The notes: generated from the sequence alone by a model not told the origin. 19,944 nt of DNA from an uncultured Collinsella sp. (GCA_902496335.1 CABVAO010000030.1:1-19944), one strand, 5' to 3'. Positions 1 through 7,210 are shown, counted from the first letter of the stretch. Made by a program: numbers and translations.

Positions 1-160
1 ACCGGGCCGCGCGGCAAGGAGATATATTGCCAGACCGGAGGGGCGCCGTGGGCGGGAATCTGGGCGTACACATTTCCTACACATCCTGGGATTCGACTAA
101 CGTTTGCCAGCCGTTAACTACCGCTCGCCGAGCATCTCTTTATATAAGGCAGTCTCATGG
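1..160. other. Non-coding left edge, no supported gene
   Basis: This stretch lies downstream of the minus-strand phosphohexomutase gene and shows no open reading frame with coding character. A weak inverted repeat (TAACG at 98-102 and CGTTA at 112-116) could form a small hairpin after the mutase stop, but there is no adjacent T-run, so I do not call it a terminator. A Shine-Dalgarno-like AAGGAG near 15-20 precedes a TTG at 27 that would open a 45-codon frame running into the mutase 3' end; nothing supports it as a gene. Confidence 0.4.
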
Positions 161-1561
161 TTAAAGCGGATACGTCCCCCTAGCTAAAGCACAGCCAGCA
201 TCGAGCAACTCATCGCGTTCTTCCACCGAGAACCCCTCGGCGTAGACGCGCACCACTGGTTCGGTCCCACTAGGACGGACCAGCAGCCACGTGTCATCCT
301 CGAATGCCAAACGCAAGCCATCCATATGACTAACGTTTTGCGGCACCTTGCCACAAATCGACTTGGGGTTTACGCCCGGCAGCAGGGTTCGTAACGTTTC
401 GGCATCTTCGGCCTCAAGGCGTAAATCGCGTCGACCGTAACTCGTCTTACCAAAACTGTCCTCGAGTTGGTCGACCAGAACGCCCAAAGGCGCGTCCGTC
501 TTTGCCATAAGCTCACACAGAATCAGACAGGCGAGGATTCCATCGCGCTCGGGCATATGTGCGGCGATGCCGATACCACCGGCTTCTTCGCCGCCTATGA
601 GGACGCCGCCCTTCTTCATCTCCGCCGCTATATATTTGAAACCGACTGGTTTGACGGTCACGCGGCAGGCAAGCGCCTCGGCAATGCGACGCACGAGCGT
701 CGAGCACGAAAGATTGACGACGACGCGCCCCTCCAAATTACGAAATTGAACCAAGTCGCCCAAAACGAGCGCCATGATCTGATGCGGATGTATATATCTG
801 CCGCGCTCGTCAACCGCGCCGATACGGTCGGCGTCGCCGTCGGTCACCAGGCCAGCGCAAGCTCCGTCCTCGATAACCGTGCGCTCGCAAGCGTCCACCC
901 ACGGTTCAACGGGGTCGGGGCAGATATCTTCTTGGTCAGACGCCTGCCCGGCGTGAATCTCGTGCACCTCAACGCCAAGCTCGCGCAGCAAGTCGGCTAG
1001 ATAGCCCTGGGCTGCGCCGCCCATGGGATCGACAACCACGCGCAAGTGCGCGGCGCGGATGGCTTCGGCATCGACAAACGATGCCACCGCCTGCATATAG
1101 TCAGGAATGATATCCGCGGTGCGATATTGCCCCTCGATCCCCATTGGCTCGGGAGCCATAGTCTCTTCGAGCTCTTCGATGACATCCTGGTTGGCGGTCG
1201 AGCCGTCACCCATGCGAATCTTGAGGCACAGATAGCCCTGCGGATGATGGGACCCCGTCACCATGAGCGCGCCGCACGCTTCACCGTCATAAGCCGCCGC
1301 CCACGTAAGGGCAGGGGTCGGGACAGGTCGCGAAGCGAGCACGGCGTCCAGCCCGTGCGCTGCTAGCACGCCCGCCGCAAGCTCAGCGAACTCGCGCGCC
1401 AGGGGCCGGGTGTCGAACCCTATATATACCGTTTTGCCCGGATTGGTCTTTTGCCACAACTCGCCGACGGCATCGGCGATACGGGCAACGTTATCGGCAG
1501 TGAAGTCCTCATCGACGCGAGCGCGCCAACCGTCAGTTCCAAAATGAATTATCGCGCACAC
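161..1561 (-). CDS. Phosphoglucomutase/phosphomannomutase family protein
   Basis: An alpha-D-phosphohexomutase that would interconvert hexose 1- and 6-phosphates in the cytoplasm, feeding sugar nucleotide synthesis. The 466-residue protein begins with the family signature FGTDGWRA. The phosphoserine loop reads TGSHHP (catalytic Ser about 104), the metal-binding loop DGDADR is at about 241-246, the sugar-specificity loop GGEEAGG at 323-329 and the phosphate-binding loop RPSGTEP at 429-435, so all four domains are present. I chose the GTG at 1561 because GAGGTG lies 7 bases upstream and homology begins at once; the frame stays open to 1645 but those extra 28 residues look non-homologous. The serine loop has His where the family usually has Asn, and the NG that normally follows is missing. 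All three Tyr-Ile pairs are written TAT ATA, a rare codon choice in this window. It is transcribed separately from the next gene, which ends in a terminator. Whether glucose or mannose is preferred cannot be told. Confidence 0.9.
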   Translation of the reverse strand: MCAIIHFGTDGWRARVDEDFTADNVARIADAVGELWQKTNPGKTVYIGFDTRPLAREFAELAAGVLAAHGLDAVLASRPVPTPALTWAAAYDGEACGALMVTGSHHPQGYLCLKIRMGDGSTANQDVIEELEETMAPEPMGIEGQYRTADIIPDYMQAVASFVDAEAIRAAHLRVVVDPMGGAAQGYLADLLRELGVEVHEIHAGQASDQEDICPDPVEPWVDACERTVIEDGACAGLVTDGDADRIGAVDERGRYIHPHQIMALVLGDLVQFRNLEGRVVVNLSCSTLVRRIAEALACRVTVKPVGFKYIAAEMKKGGVLIGGEEAGGIGIAAHMPERDGILACLILCELMAKTDAPLGVLVDQLEDSFGKTSYGRRDLRLEAEDAETLRTLLPGVNPKSICGKVPQNVSHMDGLRLAFEDDTWLLVRPSGTEPVVRVYAEGFSVEERDELLDAGCALARGTYPL

Positions 1562-1685
1562 GCGCAGACACCTCACAGTGTTTGGATCATGGTACGCATG
1601 GGGTATACCCGCAACATGCACTCGGCAACCTGCCGGCACCAGCATTCACCATTTGGGCAAATGCTGCCGAGGACATGCAAGCAAT

Positions 1686-1713
1686 AAAAAACGCCTCGTA
1701 TGGAGCGGTTTTG
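1686..1713 (-). terminator. Intrinsic terminator after homocysteine methyltransferase
   Basis: Read on the minus strand, CGCTC and GAGGCG pair around a short loop with one bulged base, followed by six T residues (A-run 1686-1691 on the plus strand). It starts a few bases after the TAA stop of the methyltransferase gene at 1718-1720. A-residues on the other side mean it could also act weakly on plus-strand transcripts. Confidence 0.7.
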
Positions 1714-1717
1714 CCCT

Positions 1718-2611
1718 TTATATATCGAGCGCCTCGGCCATCGCGGCCGTAGTGATTGCCGTGGTTCCACAGCAACTGCCCACCATTGCGGCACCGGCAT
1801 GTCTCCATTCGATGCATGCGTGCGCGAAAGCTTCGGGGTTCTCGTGCCATACGGGGCCATCCTGAGTCTGGACCGGATCGCCTACGTTGGGACGCACCGT
1901 GACGGGAGTAGTCGCCGATGCAACCATCCTGGGCACCGCCGTGTTCGCGGCCGCAAGCGAACAGCAATTAACACCAACCGAGTTTGCGCCGTGTTTTTCG
2001 GCGTACAAAACGGCTGCCTCGATGTTGAGGCCATCGCCCAACAGGTCGCCTTTATCGTCAACGACAAAACTCACCAGAACAGGCATGCCGCCGGCGGCAT
2101 CTCGAGCGCCGGCAAGTATGGGCTGCAAATTACGGATAGACGTCACCGTCTCGATCAGCAGACCGTCAACGCCGGCATTGAGCAAGGCGTGCGCCTGTTC
2201 GCGCGCAATGCCTCGGATTTCACGATACTCGGCAGAGTCCTCGGCAAACCACTCAATACCGATCGGGCCCATCGAGCCTAGCAGCAGCTGAGGGTGCGCC
2301 TGGCGGGCATCGTCGACGGCCCCGCGATTGACCTCCGCCACGGACGGCGCAATCTGGTCGTGCTTGAGGGCATAGCTCGATGCCTGAAAGGTGTTGGTAA
2401 TGAGCACCTGCGCGCCGGCGGCGACATACAAGCGATGGATACGAGAAACGGTCTGCGGCTCTGCCAGATTCCAAAACGCCGGTGGAATGTCGGCGGCATC
2501 GTACTCACTCAACAGAACACTGCCCATGGGACCCTGCGCCAACAAGGTCTCGCTCGACAAGCGGCGCGTAAGTTCCTCGGCACCAAAACGGTTGTAATAA
2601 CTCGTATCCAT
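1718..2611 (-). CDS. Homocysteine S-methyltransferase family protein
   Basis: A 297-residue single-domain enzyme of the zinc-dependent homocysteine methyltransferase family (Pfam S-methyl_trans; relatives are MmuM, BHMT and the first domain of MetH). It would transfer a methyl group to homocysteine to make methionine. The TIM-barrel start is visible in the GPMGSVLL and ITNTFQASSY stretches (about 27-80), and the three zinc-ligand cysteines are in place: GVNCC at 213-217 and GSCCGTT at 278-284. There is no folate, cobalamin or activation domain, so the methyl donor is either S-methylmethionine/SAM or a methylated corrinoid protein encoded elsewhere; the sequence does not decide. ATG at 2611 is preceded by GCGGGA. 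It lies 10 bp after the stop of the DtxR-type regulator, so the two are almost certainly co-transcribed, and it ends in GAT ATA TAA just before a terminator. Co-transcription suggests metal-linked control of methionine synthesis, which is inference. Confidence 0.88.
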   Translation of the reverse strand: MDTSYYNRFGAEELTRRLSSETLLAQGPMGSVLLSEYDAADIPPAFWNLAEPQTVSRIHRLYVAAGAQVLITNTFQASSYALKHDQIAPSVAEVNRGAVDDARQAHPQLLLGSMGPIGIEWFAEDSAEYREIRGIAREQAHALLNAGVDGLLIETVTSIRNLQPILAGARDAAGGMPVLVSFVVDDKGDLLGDGLNIEAAVLYAEKHGANSVGVNCCSLAAANTAVPRMVASATTPVTVRPNVGDPVQTQDGPVWHENPEAFAHACIEWRHAGAAMVGSCCGTTAITTAAMAEALDI

Positions 2612-2621
2612 ATATATCCCG

Positions 2622-3044
2622 CTATTCCTCGACGCTGATTCCCTGCTTTTCGAGATAGGCGAGCCAGCGGTTCATCGTGTCCTCGGAAAGCGCATGCTCC
2701 ATCATGCAGGCCTCGGAATCGGCTCGCTCAAATTCGACACCGAGCTCCTGAACCAAAAACGTGCGGATGAGGCGATGACGGTACCAGATAGCCGTACCAA
2801 CCTCGCGGCCGCGATCGGTCAGGACTACCTTGCCGTAGTGCGATTGCTCGACAAGTTCGGATGCCTTGAGCGCCGAAACCGCTTTATTGACCGATGCCTT
2901 GGAGACGCCAAGGCGCTGCGCGATGTCGACCGATCGCACGCCGTTGGTTTCCCCCTCTTCGCTTTCAATGCGAACCATGCACTCCAAGTAGTCTTCGTTC
3001 GCCACCGTCAGATGTAGTTCGCGCGAGCTATTTGTCGTATCCAT
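2622..3044 (-). CDS. DtxR/MntR-family metal-dependent transcriptional regulator
   Basis: A 140-residue metal-sensing repressor. The N-terminal winged helix-turn-helix (about residues 16-80) contains VRSVDIAQRLGVSKASVNKAV as recognition helix region, written here as VRSVDIAQRLGV followed by SKASVNKAV. The dimerisation/metal domain follows, with WYRHRLI and then EACMMEHALS, where Cys113, Glu116 and His117 match the primary-site pattern Cys-x-x-Glu-His of DtxR/IdeR more than the Glu-x-x-Glu-His of MntR. There is no C-terminal SH3-like domain, so length is MntR-like. Metal specificity (Fe, Mn or Zn) is therefore open. The ATG at 3044 is preferred over the one at 3065 because AAGGGACGGAAG lies just upstream of it. 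The gene leads a two-gene unit with the homocysteine methyltransferase and is divergent from pepT. A palindrome at 3099-3116 overlapping its -35 region suggests autoregulation. Confidence 0.88.
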   Translation of the reverse strand: MDTTNSSRELHLTVANEDYLECMVRIESEEGETNGVRSVDIAQRLGVSKASVNKAVSALKASELVEQSHYGKVVLTDRGREVGTAIWYRHRLIRTFLVQELGVEFERADSEACMMEHALSEDTMNRWLAYLEKQGISVEE

Positions 3045-3075
3045 GATCTTCCGTCCCTTCTGCATTCAATGGCTG

Positions 3076-3108
3076 ATTCTACCCCATCCAAGCGTCGTGG
3101 TATGCCGT
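3076..3108 (-). promoter_or_regulatory. Candidate promoter of the DtxR-type regulator
   Basis: On the minus strand TAGAAT (3076-3081) matches the -10 consensus at five of six positions. No good -35 is present at 16-18 bp; that position is taken by the palindrome at 3099-3116. Transcription would start near 3068, giving a leader of about 24 nt before the ATG at 3044. Confidence 0.45.
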
Positions 3109-3116
3109 GGCATACC
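3099..3116. promoter_or_regulatory. Perfect 18-bp palindrome, candidate operator
   Basis: GGTATGCC and GGCATACC are perfect 8-bp inverted arms separated by GT. The site sits between the start of the DtxR-type regulator and pepT, at the -35 position of the regulator promoter and just upstream of the pepT extended -10. Size and placement fit the dimer-binding operators of DtxR-family repressors; that the neighbouring regulator binds it is inference. Confidence 0.55.
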
Positions 3117-3117
3117 G

Positions 3118-3126
3118 TGCTAGAGT
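3118..3126 (+). promoter_or_regulatory. Candidate extended -10 of pepT
   Basis: TGCTAGAGT fits the extended -10 pattern TGnTAnnnT. The upstream position normally holding a -35 is occupied by the palindrome at 3099-3116, so a factor bound there could block or aid this promoter. The start site would fall near 3133, about 30 nt before the pepT ATG. Confidence 0.3.
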
Positions 3127-3164
3127 TCTTGTTGCACACGACGACCAAGATTGGAGCGGTCTTT

Positions 3165-4412
3165 ATGGAAAACACCACCACGAGCCCCGATGTCCTCGAG
3201 CGCTTTTTGCGCTACGTCCAGATCAACACGCAGTCCGAGGATGCAAACTGCGACCAGGTACCCTCGAGCGCCGTTCAGTTTGACCTTGCCAACGTACTGG
3301 CTGAAGAACTGCGCGAGCTTGGTGCGGAAGATGCCCACGTGACCGAGCACGCCTATGTCTGCGCGCATATCCCAGCAAGTGCGGGCGCTGAGGACAAGCC
3401 CGCCCTGGGCCTGATCGCCCATCTCGACACCACCGAAGTTGCACCGGGCGCCGGCGTGAAGCCGCACATCGTGCACTACGAAGGCGGCGACCTGGTCTGC
3501 GGCACGGTTGACGGTAAACCCGTTGCCATGAGTACCGCCAAGCTTCCCGCCCTGAACGACCTCGCGTGTGAGGACCTGGTCTGCAGCGATGGCACCACGC
3601 TGCTGGGCGCGGACGACAAGGCAGGCGTCGCCGAGATCATGTCGCTTGTCGCGCGTATCGCTCAGGACCCTTCTCTGCCCCATCCCACACTCGGCATTTG
3701 CTTCTGCCCTGACGAGGAGATCGGCCACGGAGCCGAGCTGTTGGATATCGATGCCTTTGGCTGCAAGTACGCCTACACGGTCGACGGCGGCCCCATCGGC
3801 GAGCTGGAGTGGGAGTGCTTTAACGCCGCCGAGGCGACCGTCCGCTTTGAGGGCCAGTCCATCCACCCGGGCGACGCCAAGGGCCGTATGGTCAACGCAG
3901 GCAATCTGTTCTGCGACTTCAACGCGTTGCTCCCCTACGCGCAGCGCCCGGAGTATACGGAAGGCTACGAGGGCTTTTATCACCTTGAGGGTGTATCTGC
4001 GACCGTCGATCACGCCACAGCGCGCTATATCGTCCGCGACCATGACGCCGCCAAGTTCCAGCAGAAACTCGACCTTATTGATGCCGCCGCCTCGATGCTC
4101 AACCAGCGTCTGGGTGAGGAGCGCGTGACGGTCGAGATTAAGCAGCAGTATCGAAATATGGCCGAGATCGTTCGTGACTATCCCGAGCTTATTGATGTTG
4201 CCAAGGAAGCCTACCTTGCCTGCGGCGTTGAGCCCCAAGTGCTGCCGATCCGTGGCGGCACCGACGGCGCGCAGCTGTCGTTCCGCGGTCTGCCCTGCCC
4301 CAACCTTTCCACCGGCGGCTATTGCTACCACGGCGTCAACGAGTTTGTCCCGGTCAGCTCGCTCGTCAAGATGACCGACGTGCTCCAGGAGCTCGTCGCC
4401 CGCTTCGCATAA
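3165..4412 (+). CDS. pepT: Peptidase T (tripeptide aminopeptidase, M20B)
   Basis: A cytoplasmic dizinc aminopeptidase that removes the N-terminal residue from tripeptides. At 415 residues it matches the usual PepT length of about 410. Metal and catalytic residues are all visible: His86 and Asp88 in GLIAHLDTTE, the bridging aspartate in LGADDKAG at about 150-151, the catalytic Glu pair in CPDEEIGHG (184-185), Asp207 in YTVDGGP, and the final zinc-ligand His389 in YCYHGVNEFVP. The start is ATG 3165, with GGAG 8 bases upstream; the frame is open to 3069 but the upstream part has no homology and lacks a ribosome site. It is the only convincing plus-strand gene here, divergent from the DtxR-type regulator and convergent with the LCP gene, and is followed 24 bp later by a strong terminator. 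Possible control through the palindrome at 3099-3116. Confidence 0.95.
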   Translation: MENTTTSPDVLERFLRYVQINTQSEDANCDQVPSSAVQFDLANVLAEELRELGAEDAHVTEHAYVCAHIPASAGAEDKPALGLIAHLDTTEVAPGAGVKPHIVHYEGGDLVCGTVDGKPVAMSTAKLPALNDLACEDLVCSDGTTLLGADDKAGVAEIMSLVARIAQDPSLPHPTLGICFCPDEEIGHGAELLDIDAFGCKYAYTVDGGPIGELEWECFNAAEATVRFEGQSIHPGDAKGRMVNAGNLFCDFNALLPYAQRPEYTEGYEGFYHLEGVSATVDHATARYIVRDHDAAKFQQKLDLIDAAASMLNQRLGEERVTVEIKQQYRNMAEIVRDYPELIDVAKEAYLACGVEPQVLPIRGGTDGAQLSFRGLPCPNLSTGGYCYHGVNEFVPVSSLVKMTDVLQELVARFA

Positions 4413-4436
4413 GGAACTCGCATAATCTAGGTAAGC

Positions 4437-4477
4437 AAAATCGCCCCGTCCTCAAAACCGAGAACGGGGCGATTTTT
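4437..4477 (+). terminator. Intrinsic terminator of pepT
   Basis: Thirteen-base arms (4437-4449 and 4464-4476, core TCGCCCCGT / ACGGGGCGA) with an inner CTC/GAG pairing and a T-run ending at 4477. The A-run on the left arm makes it potentially bidirectional. The same TCGCCCCG core with an A-run recurs at the right window edge (19930-19944). Confidence 0.9.
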
Positions 4478-4500
4478 GGTGCAAGGGGAGTAGTCAGCAT

Positions 4501-4523
4501 CGCTGGTTGAATCAACGCCAGCG
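4501..4523. repeat. Small inverted repeat between terminators
   Basis: CGCTGG (4501-4506) and CCAGCG (4518-4523) can pair, with TTG/CAA extending the stem inside. There is no T-run. It lies between the pepT terminator and the next hairpin; no function is evident. Confidence 0.4.
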
Positions 4524-4531
4524 AGCGACGT

Positions 4532-4617
4532 CCAGAGCGAACAAGTTGGCATGAAAAAGGCAGGGCATTGACCTTCTGGTCATGCCCTGCCTTTTGAATG
4601 ACAAATTGTCGCTCTGG
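4532..4617. repeat. Extended inverted repeat around a terminator
   Basis: CCAGAGCGAACAA at 4532-4544 is repeated inverted as TTGTCGCTCTGG at 4606-4617, with one extra base. The pair encloses the bidirectional terminator at 4554-4595. The CCAGAGCG/CGCTCTGG core occurs again as an inverted pair at 17541-17609, so this may be a small repeat family or shared RNA-structure element. Confidence 0.5.
4554..4595. terminator. Bidirectional terminator between pepT and LCP gene
   Basis: GGCAGGGCAT (4559-4568) pairs with ATGCCCTGCC (4582-4591), extended by GACC/GGTC around a TTCT loop with one bulged T. It has A-run and T-run on both sides (AAAAA 4554-4558, TTTT 4592-4595), so it can end minus-strand transcripts of the LCP gene and read-through from pepT. 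Confidence 0.85.
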
Positions 4618-4637
4618 GCGGCGCGCAGCGTCGGCCC

Positions 4638-4665
4638 GTTACGCGGTTTGGTAAAACCGCGTAAC
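4638..4665. repeat. 12-bp perfect hairpin at the LCP stop codon
   Basis: GTTACGCGGTTT (4638-4649) and AAACCGCGTAAC (4654-4665) form a perfect 12-bp stem with a 4-base loop, one base beyond the LCP stop codon at 4667-4669. No T-run follows on the minus strand, so it is more likely an mRNA 3'-end stabiliser or accessory to the terminator at 4554-4595 than a terminator itself. Confidence 0.6.
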
Positions 4666-4666
4666 T

Positions 4667-5902
4667 CTAGTAGTTAGCTTCGTAGCCGTTGCCGTCGCCG
4701 GTGGGCTCTTCGTAGTAGTCCGAATCGCTCGAATCGCTTGAGTCATCGGAATCGTCAGAGCTGACCGATGAGGTTGCGGTGCCGTTTGCGTAGTCGTCAG
4801 ACGTGTTGTTGTTCAGGTCGCCGATCGTAGAGCTGGAACCGTCGGAAAGGCCCATGGTGTTGGGACCCTTGGGGTCCTTGCCGGCGTCGACGCGCTCCAT
4901 CATTTCCTTGAGCTCGTCCTCGTAGACAAAGACGTAGCTCACACCGTCGATCATGGTGCTGTCGTCGGCGTACGAGGGCAGGTTGGCCGAGTAGATACCG
5001 TCGACATCCATACCGCGCATGGCGTTGACCGTAGCCACGATATCCTGAACGCTCATATCGGTTACGAGCATATCGGACAGCGAATTAACCAGGCCAAAGA
5101 TCTTCGTGGCATCGAAGTTATTGAGAATCTGGTTGGCAAGGGCGCCAAGCACCTGACGCTGGTGGCGCATGCGCGTGTAATCGCCGTCGGCATAGGTGTA
5201 GCGGCAGCGGGCATAGGTAAGGGCGGTGGCACCGTCCATATGCTGCTGGCCAGCGGTAATCTTAATATCCAGGTGCTCGGGGTCGTCAACATCATCGGTT
5301 GCGTTAATGTCGATACCGCCAACCGAATCAATCAGCGCCTGCATACCGTCGAAGCTGACCTCGGCATAGTGGGCAATCTGAACACCGCACAGCTCGTTGA
5401 CCGCCTCGACCATGGCCTCGGCGCCGCCAACGGTATGGCAGGCGTTGATCTTCATGGTCTCGCCCTTGTACTCGACCTTGGTGTCGCGCGGAACGGAAAT
5501 GAGCGTCGCCTGCTTTTGCGTGGGGTCGATGCGTGCCAGGATAATCGAGTCGGCACGATACGTATCCTCGCCCGGACGGCCGTCGGTGCCAAGAAGCAGC
5601 ACGTAGAACGGATCCTTTGCCTCATCGGTGTCAACCAGAACCCGACGCAGATTGTCGGTAATGACATTAGAATCGCCGAGCTTGCCCATAATGGTGGCAA
5701 ACCACAGGCCGGCAGCGGTAGTGGCACTCAGCAGCACGCCAAGCACGACAATGAGCGCGACGTGACGAATCGTGTGGCTACGACGACGTTGACGAGCGCG
5801 CTCGGAATAGCGAGCCACGTTATCGCGACTGTAGATCTTGGCCTGCGCACCAGTTGAGGGTCTTCGGGCGGTGGTATCCGCGAGGGGCTTTTTATTAAAC
5901 AT
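4667..5902 (-). CDS. LCP (LytR-CpsA-Psr) family cell wall ligase
   Basis: A membrane-anchored enzyme of the family that transfers lipid-linked glycopolymers (teichoic acids, capsule or arabinogalactan-like chains) onto peptidoglycan. The 411-residue protein has a basic cytoplasmic N-terminus, one transmembrane helix at about 47-69, and the extracellular LCP domain at about 100-262. Signature residues are present: LLGTDGRPGED, RADSIIL, LISVPRDT, and the C-terminal part of the site in YARCRYTYADGD followed by YTRMRHQRQ. The tail (about 350-411) is Ser/Asp-rich and probably disordered. The start is ATG 5902 with CAGG 6-9 bases upstream; a TTG at 5908 is in frame but less likely. It lies 12 bp after the murA stop, so both are probably one transcript, fitting a role in wall assembly. 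The acceptor polymer is unknown. Confidence 0.92.
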   Translation of the reverse strand: MFNKKPLADTTARRPSTGAQAKIYSRDNVARYSERARQRRRSHTIRHVALIVVLGVLLSATTAAGLWFATIMGKLGDSNVITDNLRRVLVDTDEAKDPFYVLLLGTDGRPGEDTYRADSIILARIDPTQKQATLISVPRDTKVEYKGETMKINACHTVGGAEAMVEAVNELCGVQIAHYAEVSFDGMQALIDSVGGIDINATDDVDDPEHLDIKITAGQQHMDGATALTYARCRYTYADGDYTRMRHQRQVLGALANQILNNFDATKIFGLVNSLSDMLVTDMSVQDIVATVNAMRGMDVDGIYSANLPSYADDSTMIDGVSYVFVYEDELKEMMERVDAGKDPKGPNTMGLSDGSSSTIGDLNNNTSDDYANGTATSSVSSDDSDDSSDSSDSDYYEEPTGDGNGYEANY

Positions 5903-5914
5903 AGGCAACCTGTA

Positions 5915-7198
5915 TTAGTAGATGACGGGATCGGGGACGGTAGCATGCTCGACATGCGCGCCGAGCGCCTGCAGCTTTTCGACAAACTGCTCGTAGCCGC
6001 GCTTGATGTGATGGATGGCCGAAACCTCGGTCGTCCCGTCGGCGATCAAGCCCGCTACGACGAGGGCCGCTCCGCCACGCAGATCGGGCGAGGTAACCTG
6101 TGCACCCGAGAAGCCCTTGACGCCATGAATCATGGCATGATGGCTCTCGATACGAATGTCGGCACCCATGCGCACCAGCTCAGAGGCAAACATAAAGCGA
6201 TTCTCGAAGATGTTCTCGGTAATAACGGAACTGCCGTCGGCAAGGGCGGAGAGCACCATAATCTGCGCCTGCATGTCCGTCGGGAAGCCGGGGAACGGAA
6301 GCGTCTGGATGTCGACCGGCTTGATACGCTCGGCACGGTTCACATGGACGCCATCCTCGACGCGCTTGCAGTCGATACCCATGAGCTCCATCTTCTTGAG
6401 CACCATGCCCAAGTGAATGGGGCAAAAGCCCGTGACATCGACACCGCGATCGTCGGCCATCAGCGCACCGGCGACGATAAAGGTACCGGCCTCGATGCGG
6501 TCGCCCACTACGCGATGGGTAACAGGATGCAACTCTTCCACGCCCTCGATGGTCACGACAGGCGTACCGGCGCCGACAATCTTAGCGCCCATCTCGTTGA
6601 GCATGTTGGCGAGATCGACGATCTCGGGCTCGCGGGCGGCATTGTCGATAACAGTGGTGCCCTGTGCGCGCACAGAGGCCATGATGAGGTTCTCGGTCGC
6701 ACCGACGCTGGCGAACTCGAGCGTGACGGTGGTACCGCGCAGACCTTGGGGCGCATTAGCGTTGATGTAACCGTGGGCGGTATCGAACTCAACGCCCAGG
6801 GCCTCAAGACCAAGAATGTGCATATCGATCTTGCGAGCACCCAGGTTGCAGCCGCCCGGCATGGCGATCTTGGCGCGATGGAAGCGACCCAGCAGGGGTC
6901 CCATGACGGCGGTGGAAGCACGCATCTTGGCAACGAGCTCGTAAGGGGCCTCCCAAGAATCGACCCGAGAGGTATCAATCTCGAGCGTGTGCTCGTCGAG
7001 AACATCGATCGTAGCGCCCATGCCCTTGAGCACCTTGCCCATCACGTGGACATCGGAAATATCGGGCACGTTCTGCAGCGTCGTCTTGCCCGGCGCCAGA
7101 AGCGTTGCCGCCATGAGTTTGAGCGCGGAGTTCTTGGCACCCGAGACGGGCACGGAGCCTCCGATGGCGTGGCCACCCTCAACGCGGATAATATCCAA
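5915..7198 (-). CDS. murA: UDP-N-acetylglucosamine 1-carboxyvinyltransferase
   Basis: Catalyses the first committed step of peptidoglycan synthesis, transferring enolpyruvate from PEP to UDP-GlcNAc. The 427-residue length is normal. Visible active-site residues include Lys22-Asn23 in SGAKNSALK, Arg93 in MRASTAVMG, the PEP-reactive Cys117 in PGGCNLGAR (the fosfomycin target in the family; Cys here, not the Asp of resistant forms), and Asp308 in PFPGFPTDMQAQ. The start codon is TTG at 7198, the only start consistent with the MurA N-terminus, preceded by AAAGGG 6-11 bases upstream. It follows atpC by 88 bp that hold a strong terminator-like hairpin ending right at this ribosome site, with no obvious promoter between. 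The LCP gene follows. Expression may therefore depend on read-through from the ATP synthase operon or on a promoter inside atpC. Confidence 0.96.
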   Translation of the reverse strand: MDIIRVEGGHAIGGSVPVSGAKNSALKLMAATLLAPGKTTLQNVPDISDVHVMGKVLKGMGATIDVLDEHTLEIDTSRVDSWEAPYELVAKMRASTAVMGPLLGRFHRAKIAMPGGCNLGARKIDMHILGLEALGVEFDTAHGYINANAPQGLRGTTVTLEFASVGATENLIMASVRAQGTTVIDNAAREPEIVDLANMLNEMGAKIVGAGTPVVTIEGVEELHPVTHRVVGDRIEAGTFIVAGALMADDRGVDVTGFCPIHLGMVLKKMELMGIDCKRVEDGVHVNRAERIKPVDIQTLPFPGFPTDMQAQIMVLSALADGSSVITENIFENRFMFASELVRMGADIRIESHHAMIHGVKGFSGAQVTSPDLRGGAALVVAGLIADGTTEVSAIHHIKRGYEQFVEKLQALGAHVEHATVPDPVIY

Positions 7199-7210
7199 GG
7201 TCTACCCTTT

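Noticed and set aside
27..164. 45-codon frame from a TTG with AAGGAG upstream
   Set aside because: Rare start, no recognisable protein, and it overlaps the end of the mutase gene on the other strand.
3069..3164. N-terminal extension of PepT starting at 3069
   Set aside because: No ribosome site, it would cover the promoter palindrome, and family homology begins at the ATG 3165 with GGAG upstream.
4437..4665. CRISPR-like or transposon-end interpretation of the repeated hairpins
   Set aside because: The repeats differ in sequence, have no regular spacers, no target duplication and no transposase; they fit terminators.
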